A stretch of 12,523 nt of DNA from an uncultured Synechococcus sp. (GTDB lineage Bacteria > Cyanobacteriota > Cyanobacteriia > PCC-6307 > Cyanobiaceae), in NCBI GenBank assembly GCA_949373155.1, contig CASICK010000014.1, positions 1-12,523 of the forward strand, given 5' to 3'. Shown one piece after another: positions 6,619 to 12,523 of this stretch. Under the pieces are notes generated by a model, which was not told the origin of the DNA, did not search any database, and saw only the letters and a program-made list of their open reading frames with translations. Positions within the stretch are counted from its first letter, which is position 1; every line of letters starts with the position of its first letter. The translations under genes and the position numbers were made by a program.

Positions 6619-7512
6619 TTAGGGATGACTCAGGTTTTTGAGCGCTGCTTCTCTCATCGCGTTCACTGGAACGTCGTCTATGCCGCTCCAACGCCGCAGA
6701 GCGGCGGCCCCTTGCTGCACAAGCATTTCCAGTCCGTCATAGGTGCGGCAGCCCAACGCCTCCCCGCGTTGCAGCCATGGCGTTGGTCGTGGCGTGTAAA
6801 TGAGGTCGTAGAGAACGGTCTGAGCGGTGAGGTTGTCCCAGATGTCCACTCCGAGCGGCAGGGTGGAACCTTGATCAGGCTGACGACTGCTCATGCCAAT
6901 GGGGGTGGTGTTGACCACCAGATCCGCTTGTTGAATTCGGGTTTGAAGGTTTGGGTCGTTGTCTAAAAGTGGTTGCAACTGGACACTGCTTGCTGGTCTT
7001 CCCTGCTGGAGATCGCTGCAAAACGGATGGAGTGTTTCAGCCCGACGCCCCACGACTGTGATGTCGCTTGGGTTTAAGTCCTGCAAACCCGCTACAACCG
7101 CCCGGGCGCTGCCGCCACACCCCAACACCACAGCTCGTGTTCCGCTCCAGTTCACTTCGTTGTGAAGGAGCGGGGCCAAAAACCCCTCTACATCGGTGTT
7201 GTGTCCGTGCCAGCCACCATTGGGCAATGGAGTGAGGGTGTTAACGGCTCCGAGCCGTTGAGCCAGCGGACTGAGTTCGTCACAGAGCAGGGCAACGGCC
7301 TGTTTGTGGGGGATGGTGACGTTGAGCCCACGGCACCCCACGGCCTCCAGTCCTTTGAGCACGGTGGCGAGATCGTTTGCGCTGCAGGGCAGTGCCATGA
7401 AGCTCCAGTCGAGCCCCATCGCCTTCAGGGCTGCGTTTTGCATTACCGGTGAAAGGGAGTGGCTGACTGGTTGTCCCAACAGTGCGACCAGTGCCGTGGT
7501 TCCGCTGATCAT
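6619..7512 (-). CDS. aroE: Shikimate dehydrogenase
   Basis: AroE reduces 3-dehydroshikimate to shikimate with NADPH, step four of aromatic amino acid and chorismate synthesis. From the ATG at 7512 it is 297 aa. The shikimate-binding HSLSP (18-22), the catalytic Lys70 in NVTIPHK, AVNTL (89-93) and Asp107 in GHNTD are present, as is the NADP-binding loop GCGGSARA (131-138). The motif VVNTTPIGMS marks the typical AroE C-terminal half. The start is uncertain: a GTG at 7566 would add 18 residues and has AAGAGG six bases upstream, while the ATG at 7512 has AAAGG almost touching it. I prefer 7512 because the fold begins right there (TALVALLGQPV). It is divergent from dnaK2. Confidence 0.96.
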   Translation of the reverse strand: MISGTTALVALLGQPVSHSLSPVMQNAALKAMGLDWSFMALPCSANDLATVLKGLEAVGCRGLNVTIPHKQAVALLCDELSPLAQRLGAVNTLTPLPNGGWHGHNTDVEGFLAPLLHNEVNWSGTRAVVLGCGGSARAVVAGLQDLNPSDITVVGRRAETLHPFCSDLQQGRPASSVQLQPLLDNDPNLQTRIQQADLVVNTTPIGMSSRQPDQGSTLPLGVDIWDNLTAQTVLYDLIYTPRPTPWLQRGEALGCRTYDGLEMLVQQGAAALRRWSGIDDVPVNAMREAALKNLSHP

Positions 7513-7617
7513 TCCTTTGTTTGACAGTCCATGACCAGCCTGCCGTTCGGGCTGTTCGGGAACCACACCTCGCCTCTTGGTGATGTCTCTGACGAAGATG
7601 CACGAGTTCTAGTCACA

Positions 7618-7637
7618 TTTTTTCGAGAGATAGGAGG
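7618..7637 (+). promoter_or_regulatory. Possible fourU-like thermosensor hairpin in the dnaK leader
   Basis: A run of six T (7618-7623) lies eight bases before the Shine-Dalgarno AGGAGG (7632-7637). UUUUUU can pair along the whole AGGAGG with A-U and G-U pairs. This is the logic of fourU RNA thermometers, which open on heating. Pairing is weak and could be chance; support comes only from the gene being a heat-shock chaperone. No CIRCE operator is present. Confidence 0.25.
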
Positions 7638-7643
7638 GCACTG

Positions 7644-9557
7644 ATGGGCAAGGTTGTCGGCATTGATTTAGGTACCACCAACAGTTGTGTCTCGGTGATG
7701 GAGGGCGGCAAGCCCACCGTGATCGCCAATGCTGAGGGCTTCCGCACCACTCCATCGGTGGTGGCCTACACAAAAAATCAGGATCAGCTGGTCGGTCAGA
7801 TCGCAAAGCGTCAAGCGGTGATGAACACCGACAACACGTTTTATTCGGTCAAACGTTTCATCGGACGTCGCGTTGATGAGGTGAATGATGAATCCAAAGA
7901 GGTGAGTTATTCCGTTGAGAAGTCTGGATCCAACGTCAAAGTTAAATGTCCTGTTCTCGACAAGCAGTTCGCCCCTGAAGAGGTGAGTGCTCAGGTGCTG
8001 CGCAAGCTGGCCGAAGATGCCGGCAAGTATCTCGGTGAAACCGTGACCCAAGCGGTCATTACCGTTCCCGCTTATTTCAACGATTCTCAGCGCCAGGCCA
8101 CAAAGGACGCCGGCAAGATCGCCGGCTTGGAAGTGCTGCGCATCATCAATGAGCCAACGGCTGCAGCGTTGGCTTACGGCCTCGATAAAAAGAGCAATGA
8201 ACGCATCCTTGTGTTCGACCTTGGCGGCGGCACCTTTGATGTGTCTGTGCTCGAAGTTGGTGATGGTGTGTTTGAAGTGCTCTCCACTTCTGGTGACACG
8301 CACCTTGGTGGTGATGACTTCGACAAGGTGATCGTCGACCACCTCGCCAACAACTTCAAATCGAACGAAGGCATCGATCTTCGTAAGGACAAGCAGGCTC
8401 TGCAGCGTCTGACCGAAGCTGCTGAGAAGGCGAAAATTGAGCTGTCGAGCGCTACCCAGAGCGAAATCAATCTGCCCTTTATTACGGCGACCCCGGAAGG
8501 GCCTAAGCATCTTGATCTCACCCTGACGCGCGGCAAGTTTGAAGAGCTGGCTTCCACGCTGATCGATCGTTGCCGTATCCCGGTGGAGCAGGCGCTTAAA
8601 GACGCAAAGCTCTCATCGAGTGAGCTTGACGAGATTGTGATGGTGGGTGGCTCCACCCGCATCCCGGCTGTGCTCGAGCTTGTGAAGCGCACCACTGGCA
8701 AGGACCCAAACCAAACGGTGAACCCTGATGAGGTGGTGGCGATCGGTGCCGCCATCCAAGGTGGTGTGTTGGCTGGTGAAGTCAAAGACATCCTTTTGCT
8801 GGATGTCACACCCCTATCCCTAGGCGTCGAGACGCTTGGTGGGGTGATGACGAAAATGATCACAAGGAACACCACCGTCCCAACCAAAAAATCAGAGACA
8901 TACTCCACTGCTGTGGATGGTCAAACCAATGTTGAGATTCACGTGCTCCAGGGTGAGCGCGAGATGGCCTCTGATAACAAGAGTCTTGGCACCTTCCGTC
9001 TCGATGGCATCCCAGCTGCCCCTCGCGGTGTGCCTCAGATCGAAGTCACGTTCGATATTGATGCCAATGGCATCTTGAGCGTTACAGCGAAGGACAAGGG
9101 AAGCGGCAAGGAGCAGTCGATCTCGATCACAGGAGCCTCCACTCTTTCTGACAATGAAGTTGAGAAGATGGTGAAGGATGCTGAAAGTAATGCCAGTGCT
9201 GATAAGGAGAAGCGCGAGAAAATCGACCTGAAGAATCAGGCTGAAACTCTCGCGTATCAGGCTGAAAAGCAACTGGCTGAACTCGGCGACAAGGTTGATG
9301 CCGAGGCCAAGGCCAAGGTTGAAGAGAAGGCCGCCAAGCTCAAGGAAGCGACGGAAAAAGAGGACTTTGATTCGATGAAGACCCTCCTTGAGGAGTTACA
9401 GCAGGAGCTGTACACCGTTGGTGCATCTGTTTACCAACAGGCTGGTGCAGAAGCTGCAGCTTCTGGTGAAGAGGGCGCAGCTGCGGGTAACTCTGGTGAT
9501 GGATCTAGCAATGCTGGAGATGATGTCATCGATGCCGAATTTACTGAGACAAAGTAA
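7644..9557 (+). CDS. dnaK: Chaperone DnaK (Hsp70, DnaK2 type)
   Basis: Hsp70 chaperone that binds unfolded segments in an ATP cycle driven by J-proteins and GrpE. It has 637 aa. The ATPase domain starts [13 protein letters not shown] and has the phosphate-2 loop [11 protein letters not shown] (about 191-201) and the adenosine motif [13 protein letters not shown]. The conserved linker [13 protein letters not shown] lies near 380-392. The substrate-binding domain and helical lid follow, then a Gly/Ser/Ala-rich spacer and the acidic tail [12 protein letters not shown]. The length and tail fit DnaK2, the main heat-inducible and essential DnaK of cyanobacteria; that paralogue call is from family knowledge. 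AGGAGG six bases before the ATG is a strong ribosome-binding site. grpE and dnaJ are not nearby. The gene ends in its own terminator. Confidence 0.98.
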   Translation: MGKVVGIDLGTTNSCVSVMEGGKPTVIANAEGFRTTPSVVAYTKNQDQLVGQIAKRQAVMNTDNTFYSVKRFIGRRVDEVNDESKEVSYSVEKSGSNVKVKCPVLDKQFAPEEVSAQVLRKLAEDAGKYLGETVTQAVITVPAYFNDSQRQATKDAGKIAGLEVLRIINEPTAAALAYGLDKKSNERILVFDLGGGTFDVSVLEVGDGVFEVLSTSGDTHLGGDDFDKVIVDHLANNFKSNEGIDLRKDKQALQRLTEAAEKAKIELSSATQSEINLPFITATPEGPKHLDLTLTRGKFEELASTLIDRCRIPVEQALKDAKLSSSELDEIVMVGGSTRIPAVLELVKRTTGKDPNQTVNPDEVVAIGAAIQGGVLAGEVKDILLLDVTPLSLGVETLGGVMTKMITRNTTVPTKKSETYSTAVDGQTNVEIHVLQGEREMASDNKSLGTFRLDGIPAAPRGVPQIEVTFDIDANGILSVTAKDKGSGKEQSISITGASTLSDNEVEKMVKDAESNASADKEKREKIDLKNQAETLAYQAEKQLAELGDKVDAEAKAKVEEKAAKLKEATEKEDFDSMKTLLEELQQELYTVGASVYQQAGAEAAASGEEGAAAGNSGDGSSNAGDDVIDAEFTETK

Positions 9558-9594
9558 ATTAAAAGGTAAAATCCTCTCTTGATTCTGTTCACTC

Positions 9595-9616
9595 AACCCC
9601 CGTTAGGGGGTTTTTT
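9595..9616 (+). terminator. Rho-independent terminator of dnaK
   Basis: AACCCCC (9595-9601) and GGGGGTT (9606-9612) form a stem around the tetraloop GTTA, with six T residues at 9611-9616. It lies 38 bases after the dnaK stop codon and is the strongest terminator in the window. Confidence 0.92.
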
Positions 9617-9621
9617 ATGTC

Positions 9622-9647
9622 TAAGACCAGCTTGATATCTGGTCTTA
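9622..9647. repeat. Perfect 9-bp inverted repeat before the porin gene
   Basis: TAAGACCAG (9622-9630) and CTGGTCTTA (9639-9647) are perfect complements around an 8-base spacer. No T-run follows on either strand, so it is not a standard terminator. It stands just after the dnaK terminator and 55 bp before the porin start. It could be an operator, a leader hairpin of the porin mRNA or a stabilising 3' structure; the sequence does not decide. Confidence 0.5.
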
Positions 9648-9702
9648 TTCAGTTGAAAATCGATCGATTGATGTAAAAGTTTTAAAGTTGCCGGATAAGC
9701 GA

Positions 9703-11399
9703 GTGTCAAAACTGTCTCAGTTTCAGCCTTTGAGTCTCACATTGCTCGCTTTGTTGTCTGCCGGCGGCATAAACATTGCCAATGCCTCTGAGCAGAATGC
9801 TTCTGAGCAGAACGCCACTGAGCTGAACATCAATGGTGTTTCTGACTACTCCGCTACTGGCGAGCAAGTCACCAGCATTACTCAGTTTTCAGACGTTTAC
9901 CCAACCGATTGGGCTTATCAGGCACTTAGCAACCTGATCGAGCGCTACGGCTGTGTTGCTGGTTACCCCAACGGCACCTACCGCGGTAACAGGGCCATGA
10001 CCCGCTTTGAAGCGGCTGCTCTGCTTGAACGCATGTCTCGACCGCGTCACTGAAGTGACCGACGAGCTCAAGCGCTTGATGAAAGAGTTCGAAAAAGAAC
10101 TCGCCATCCTTAAGGGCCGTGTTGACGGTTTGGAAGCCCGCGTTGGCGAACTGGAAGCAACTCAGTTCTCCACCACCACCAAACTGAAGGGCCAAGCCAC
10201 CTTCGTGATCGGTGCTAACAGCTTCGGCGGCGGAGCTAAAAAGTTGGCCGGAGAGAAGCGTGCTGATGCTGCGGCAGCTCAGTCTGGTGCTGCGAGTTTC
10301 AACTACGACCTCCAACTGAGTCTCGACACCAGCTTTACTGGTAAGGACCTTTTCCGCACCATGTTGCGTGCAGGTAACTTCGCTCAATCTGCCTTCGGTG
10401 GTGATGGCTATGTCGGTCTGGATTCATTGGAGATTGCCTTTGAGGAGCCTTCAGGTGCTAACAGCATTGGTGTAAATCGTATTTTTTATCAATTCCCTGT
10501 TGGTTCAGGTTTCACTGCAACCGTCGGTGGACGTGGTTCGTCAGGACGACATGCTTGCTGTTTGGCCTAGTGCATATCCTTCTGACACGATTCTCGACTT
10601 ATTCTCTTACGCAGGTGCTCCCGCGACTTACAACTCGGCCCTTGGAGCTGGCGCTGGTCTTTGGTGGGAATCCAATGATTTCAGTATCAGTGCTAATTAC
10701 ATAAGTCCCAACGGCAGTAGCTCCAAACCTTCTGGCGTTGTTGACGAACTTGGAGCTGAGGATTGCAGCGAATCTGGTGGTATTGCCACCAATTGTGCTG
10801 GTTCAAACGGAACCGTTCAGATTGCTTACGCTCCTGAAAATTGGGGTATTGCTGCTGCCTACAACTACACCTCTAAAAATGCAGGAGCCTTATATGCTGG
10901 TAATGGCACTCCTCTTGCCAATCGCTTCTCGAATAATGGAAATAATTCTTCCTTTGGTCTGAGTGCATGGTGGTCCCCAGAAGAAGCTTCCTGGTTCCCC
11001 AGTATCAGTACGGGTTGGGGGTACAACAGCATCACCAATGACGACGACACCTTCAAAATCGGTTTCAGTTCTGCAACCACTCAATCCTGGTATGTGGGTC
11101 TTCAGTGGGCCGACGCTTTCATGAAGGGCAACACCTTGGGTATGGCCGTTGGTCAGCCCACCTTCGTAACTGATGTTGAATACCGCAAGGGTTTTAATAA
11201 CAATTCGAACTTCGTTGCAGACGGAAATTACGCCTGGGAACTGTGGTATCAGTTCCAAGTAACCGATAATATTTCTGTGACTCCAGCGATTTACTACTTC
11301 AGCCGCCCTTATGGTGATATCACTGATGTTGGTAGCGATCGTAATGATTCCACTTTCAACAACTTTGGTGGCCTTCTGAAGACCACCTTCAAGTTCTGA
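9703..11399 (+). pseudogene. SLH-domain outer-membrane porin (SomA/iron-uptake porin type) with two frameshifts
   Basis: Cyanobacterial porins form outer-membrane beta-barrels anchored to the cell wall by an N-terminal SLH domain. Three reading-frame segments join into one protein of about 564 aa: a signal peptide ending near NIANA, then ELNINGVSDYSA, the SLH domain (FSDVYPTDWAYQ to MTRFEAAALL), the coiled coil (LDRVTEVTDELKRLMKEFEK), and the barrel ending in KTTFKF, with the terminal Phe typical of such proteins. One extra base near 10024-10027 (CTGCTTGAAC, expected CTG CTN AAC) shifts the frame after AALL and stops at 10053. A second extra base near 10535 (CGTGGTTCGT, expected CGT GTT CGT) shifts it again and stops at 10570. 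Apart from these two the sequence reads cleanly, so the lesions are recent or sequencing/assembly errors. The GTG at 9703 (GGAT upstream) is preferred; TTG at 9688 is possible. Confidence 0.88.
9784..9828 (+). repeat. Three tandem 15-bp repeats inside the porin gene
   Basis: Units at 9784-9798, 9799-9813 and 9814-9828 follow the pattern GC-x-x-CTGAGC-x-GAA-x and encode ASEQN, ASEQN and ATELN. The first two differ at only two bases. They sit right at the expected signal-peptidase site, where related porins as I recall have a single copy. The unit length is a multiple of three, so the expansion keeps the frame. Confidence 0.8.
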
Positions 11400-11420
11400 T
11401 CCTTTAAGTAAAAGGCCTTT

Positions 11421-11505
11421 AATCAAAAAATATCCAATCAATCACTCAAAACTGAAATTTCTCGGCCATCGGATTGTGGAGGGTTTTTATGGGATATTTT
11501 TGATT
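11421..11505. repeat. Long-spaced inverted repeat after the porin gene
   Basis: AATCAAAAAATATCC (11421-11435) is the complement of GGATATTTTTGATT (11492-11505) with one bulged A, so 14 pairs form around a 56-base loop. The arms are almost pure A/T apart from the CC/GG closing pairs. It begins 22 bp after the porin stop and may form a 3'-end stem on either strand. Confidence 0.5.
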
Positions 11506-11541
11506 TGTGCTTGATTTTTGGCGGTGGATGTTGAAGGCAAT

Positions 11542-11690
11542 AATATCTCGATAGATGAACGAGGCTTAAAGGCTAAGGTATTCGTAATTTAATTCAAATA
11601 TTAGAACTTTTTAGTAAAGTATTTGATTATTTTTAGCCTCGCTAAATGAGATTTAAGTTCAGGTTAAGAGATCATTTTAGTCGAGATATT
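11542..11690. ncRNA. Candidate structured element with three-way junction (RNA or cruciform)
   Basis: Four sets of complementary segments nest without conflict. P1 is AATATCTCGA (11542-11551) with TCGAGATATT (11681-11690), ten perfect pairs. P2 is CGAGGCTtAAA (11560-11570) with TTTAGCCTCG (11632-11641), ten pairs and one bulge, enclosing TCAAATA (11594-11600)/TATTTGA (11620-11626) and CTTT/AAAG. P3 is CTAAATGA (11642-11649) with TCATTTTAG (11672-11680), eight pairs and one bulge. P2, P3 and the 3' arm of P1 follow each other with no unpaired base. The strand is undecided, and the function is unknown. The AT bias makes the shorter helices less meaningful than P1 and P2. Confidence 0.4.
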
Positions 11691-11718
11691 TGTCTTCCGT
11701 ACAGCCTTTTGTGGCGTC

Positions 11719-12523
11719 TTAATCCTTGATGGTGTTTGCTGCTGCTTTGGCTTGAACAATCACCTCTGGGGGAAGGGAGATGTAGCCCAACTCAGGAGCT
11801 TTCGCCTGTGATTCCTCCGACAACATGTAATCGAACGTTGATTTAAGTACAGCAATGTTGCTTCCGTTGCCGTTGGCGTAGGCAAGCACCCAGGTGAAGG
11901 TCACGATGGGATAGCCGTGCATTGGGTTGGCATTGCTACCGATCAGGTCGGGCCCGAGGTCGATCGAACCAAGGGCTCGATTCGCTGTGGCATTGGTTGG
12001 AACCACCTTGTCTCCGGAGCCGTTTTGAATGGCAGCCGCCTTTAGATCCCCTTTGACATAGGCCAGCTCGACATACCCGATCCCACCATCAATCTGGGTG
12101 AGTTGGGCGGCTACACCCTCGTTGCCCTTGGCACCCACACCAGTAGGCCATTGCACGGATTTATTGGCGCCTACCGCGTTGCTCCATTCCGGACTGATTG
12201 CAGAGAGGTGCTTGGTGAAGTTGTAAGTGGTGCCAGAGCCATCGGAGCGATGCACCACCTTGATTGCTTTGGCTTTGCAGCCCAATGCGCTGTAATCACG
12301 AATGGTGCCTAAAAAGATTCCAGCGAGTTGCTCTCGAGTGAGCTTCAATTCACAGTCTGGATTCTGGTAAGCCACCGCAATGGCGCCTGCTGTCATCGGC
12401 ACCTGGACGACGCCGCGACTCACTTTGGCAATGGCCTCGGCCTGCATGGGCTTGTCAGAGGCCCCGAAATCAACGGTACCTGCAGTGAATTGACGGACTC
12501 CCGCACCTGAGCCAATGGATTGA
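11719..12523 (-). CDS. pstS: Phosphate ABC transporter substrate-binding protein PstS, N-terminus outside the window
   Basis: PstS is the periplasmic phosphate-binding protein that feeds the PstCAB importer. About 267 C-terminal residues are visible, starting QSIGSGAGVRQFTAGTVDFG. The phosphate-binding loops SIGSGAG, DFGASDKPM and HRSDGSGTTYNFTKHL are intact, as are GIGYVELAY and the C-terminal YPIVTFTWVLAY segment. The signal peptide and about the first 60 residues lie beyond 12523, as does any Pho box. It ends with NTIKD and a stop at 11719 and converges on the porin gene. pstC, pstA and pstB are not in the window, consistent with the scattered extra pstS copies found in many marine cyanobacteria. 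Confidence 0.97.
   Translation of the reverse strand, partial: QSIGSGAGVRQFTAGTVDFGASDKPMQAEAIAKVSRGVVQVPMTAGAIAVAYQNPDCELKLTREQLAGIFLGTIRDYSALGCKAKAIKVVHRSDGSGTTYNFTKHLSAISPEWSNAVGANKSVQWPTGVGAKGNEGVAAQLTQIDGGIGYVELAYVKGDLKAAAIQNGSGDKVVPTNATANRALGSIDLGPDLIGSNANPMHGYPIVTFTWVLAYANGNGSNIAVLKSTFDYMLSEESQAKAPELGYISLPPEVIVQAKAAANTIKD

Larger units (their letters stand above)
11400..11718. other. AT-rich spacer between convergent porin and pstS genes
   Basis: 319 bp with no coding potential that I can support. It is dominated by inverted repeats: a long-arm pair at 11421-11435/11492-11505 and a nested set at 11542-11690 described separately. No clear T-run terminator for the porin or for pstS is seen, so one or both of these structures may serve as transcript ends. 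Confidence 0.7.

Noticed and set aside
6322..6966. 214-codon plus-strand frame across the tic20-like and aroE genes
   Set aside because: It spans two genes that are clearly coding on the other strand. The translation is low in structure and matches nothing.
7567..7643. CIRCE heat-shock operator before dnaK
   Set aside because: No TTAGCACTC-type inverted repeat is present in the leader.
7668..8510. 280-codon open frame antisense to dnaK, plus another at 8174-8908
   Set aside because: Long antisense frames are common opposite highly expressed genes with biased codon use. The translations show no domain, and dnaK is unambiguous on the plus strand.
9648..9702. Pho box upstream of the porin
   Set aside because: No repeated CTTAACC-like units are visible; the AT-rich stretch does not match the pattern.
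10015..10060. Programmed ribosomal frameshifting in the porin
   Set aside because: Neither break has a slippery heptamer or a prfB-like CUU-UGA stop context, and two independent +1 events would be needed. Mutation or sequence error is simpler.
1..12523. CRISPR array, tRNA or rRNA genes, insertion sequence or prophage
   Set aside because: No regularly spaced repeats, cloverleaf-like segments, transposase motifs or phage proteins were found on either strand by eye.

Overview
The window looks like a piece of chromosome from a marine picocyanobacterium, most likely Synechococcus of the open-ocean/coastal group (subcluster 5.1 type). The reasons are moderate GC content, the cyanobacterial-type DnaK2, a Tic20-family membrane protein, a DUF3134-like acidic protein, and an SLH-domain porin of the SomA type. 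The genus call rests on recognised protein sequences, not on a database search.

Layout. Positions 1-703 (-) hold the N-terminal 60% of purT, divergent from a 69-aa single-TM protein (702-911, +). A conserved-looking 87-aa protein follows (912-1175, -). Then comes an AT-rich, nearly gene-free stretch (1176-1649) with a candidate small RNA and terminator, leading into an orphan ParA-like ATPase (1650-2342, +). This block reads like a small accessory islet. Next is a DUF3134-like gene followed by mraY, both on the minus strand (3799 to 2402), divergent from a small membrane protein coupled to argG (3853-5312, +). A minus-strand run follows in the order aroE, tic20-like, rpsF and a coiled-coil protein (7512 down to 5315). 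dnaK2 (7644-9557, +) ends in a textbook rho-independent terminator. After it lies an SLH-domain outer-membrane porin (9703-11399, +) broken by two single-base insertions. An AT-rich 319-bp spacer rich in nested inverted repeats separates it from a convergent pstS (11719-12523, -), cut by the window edge.

Functionally the window is mostly housekeeping: purine, arginine, shikimate and peptidoglycan synthesis, ribosome and chaperone. Phosphate and outer-membrane transport lie at the right end. No complete new multi-gene system (defence, BGC, CRISPR, prophage) is visible. The most interesting signals are non-coding: a hairpin in the rpsF leader that resembles the S6:S18 autoregulatory element, a compact three-way-junction-like fold between the porin and pstS, and an orphan plus-strand terminator that suggests a small RNA upstream of parA. 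The doubly frameshifted porin is the most interesting coding signal.
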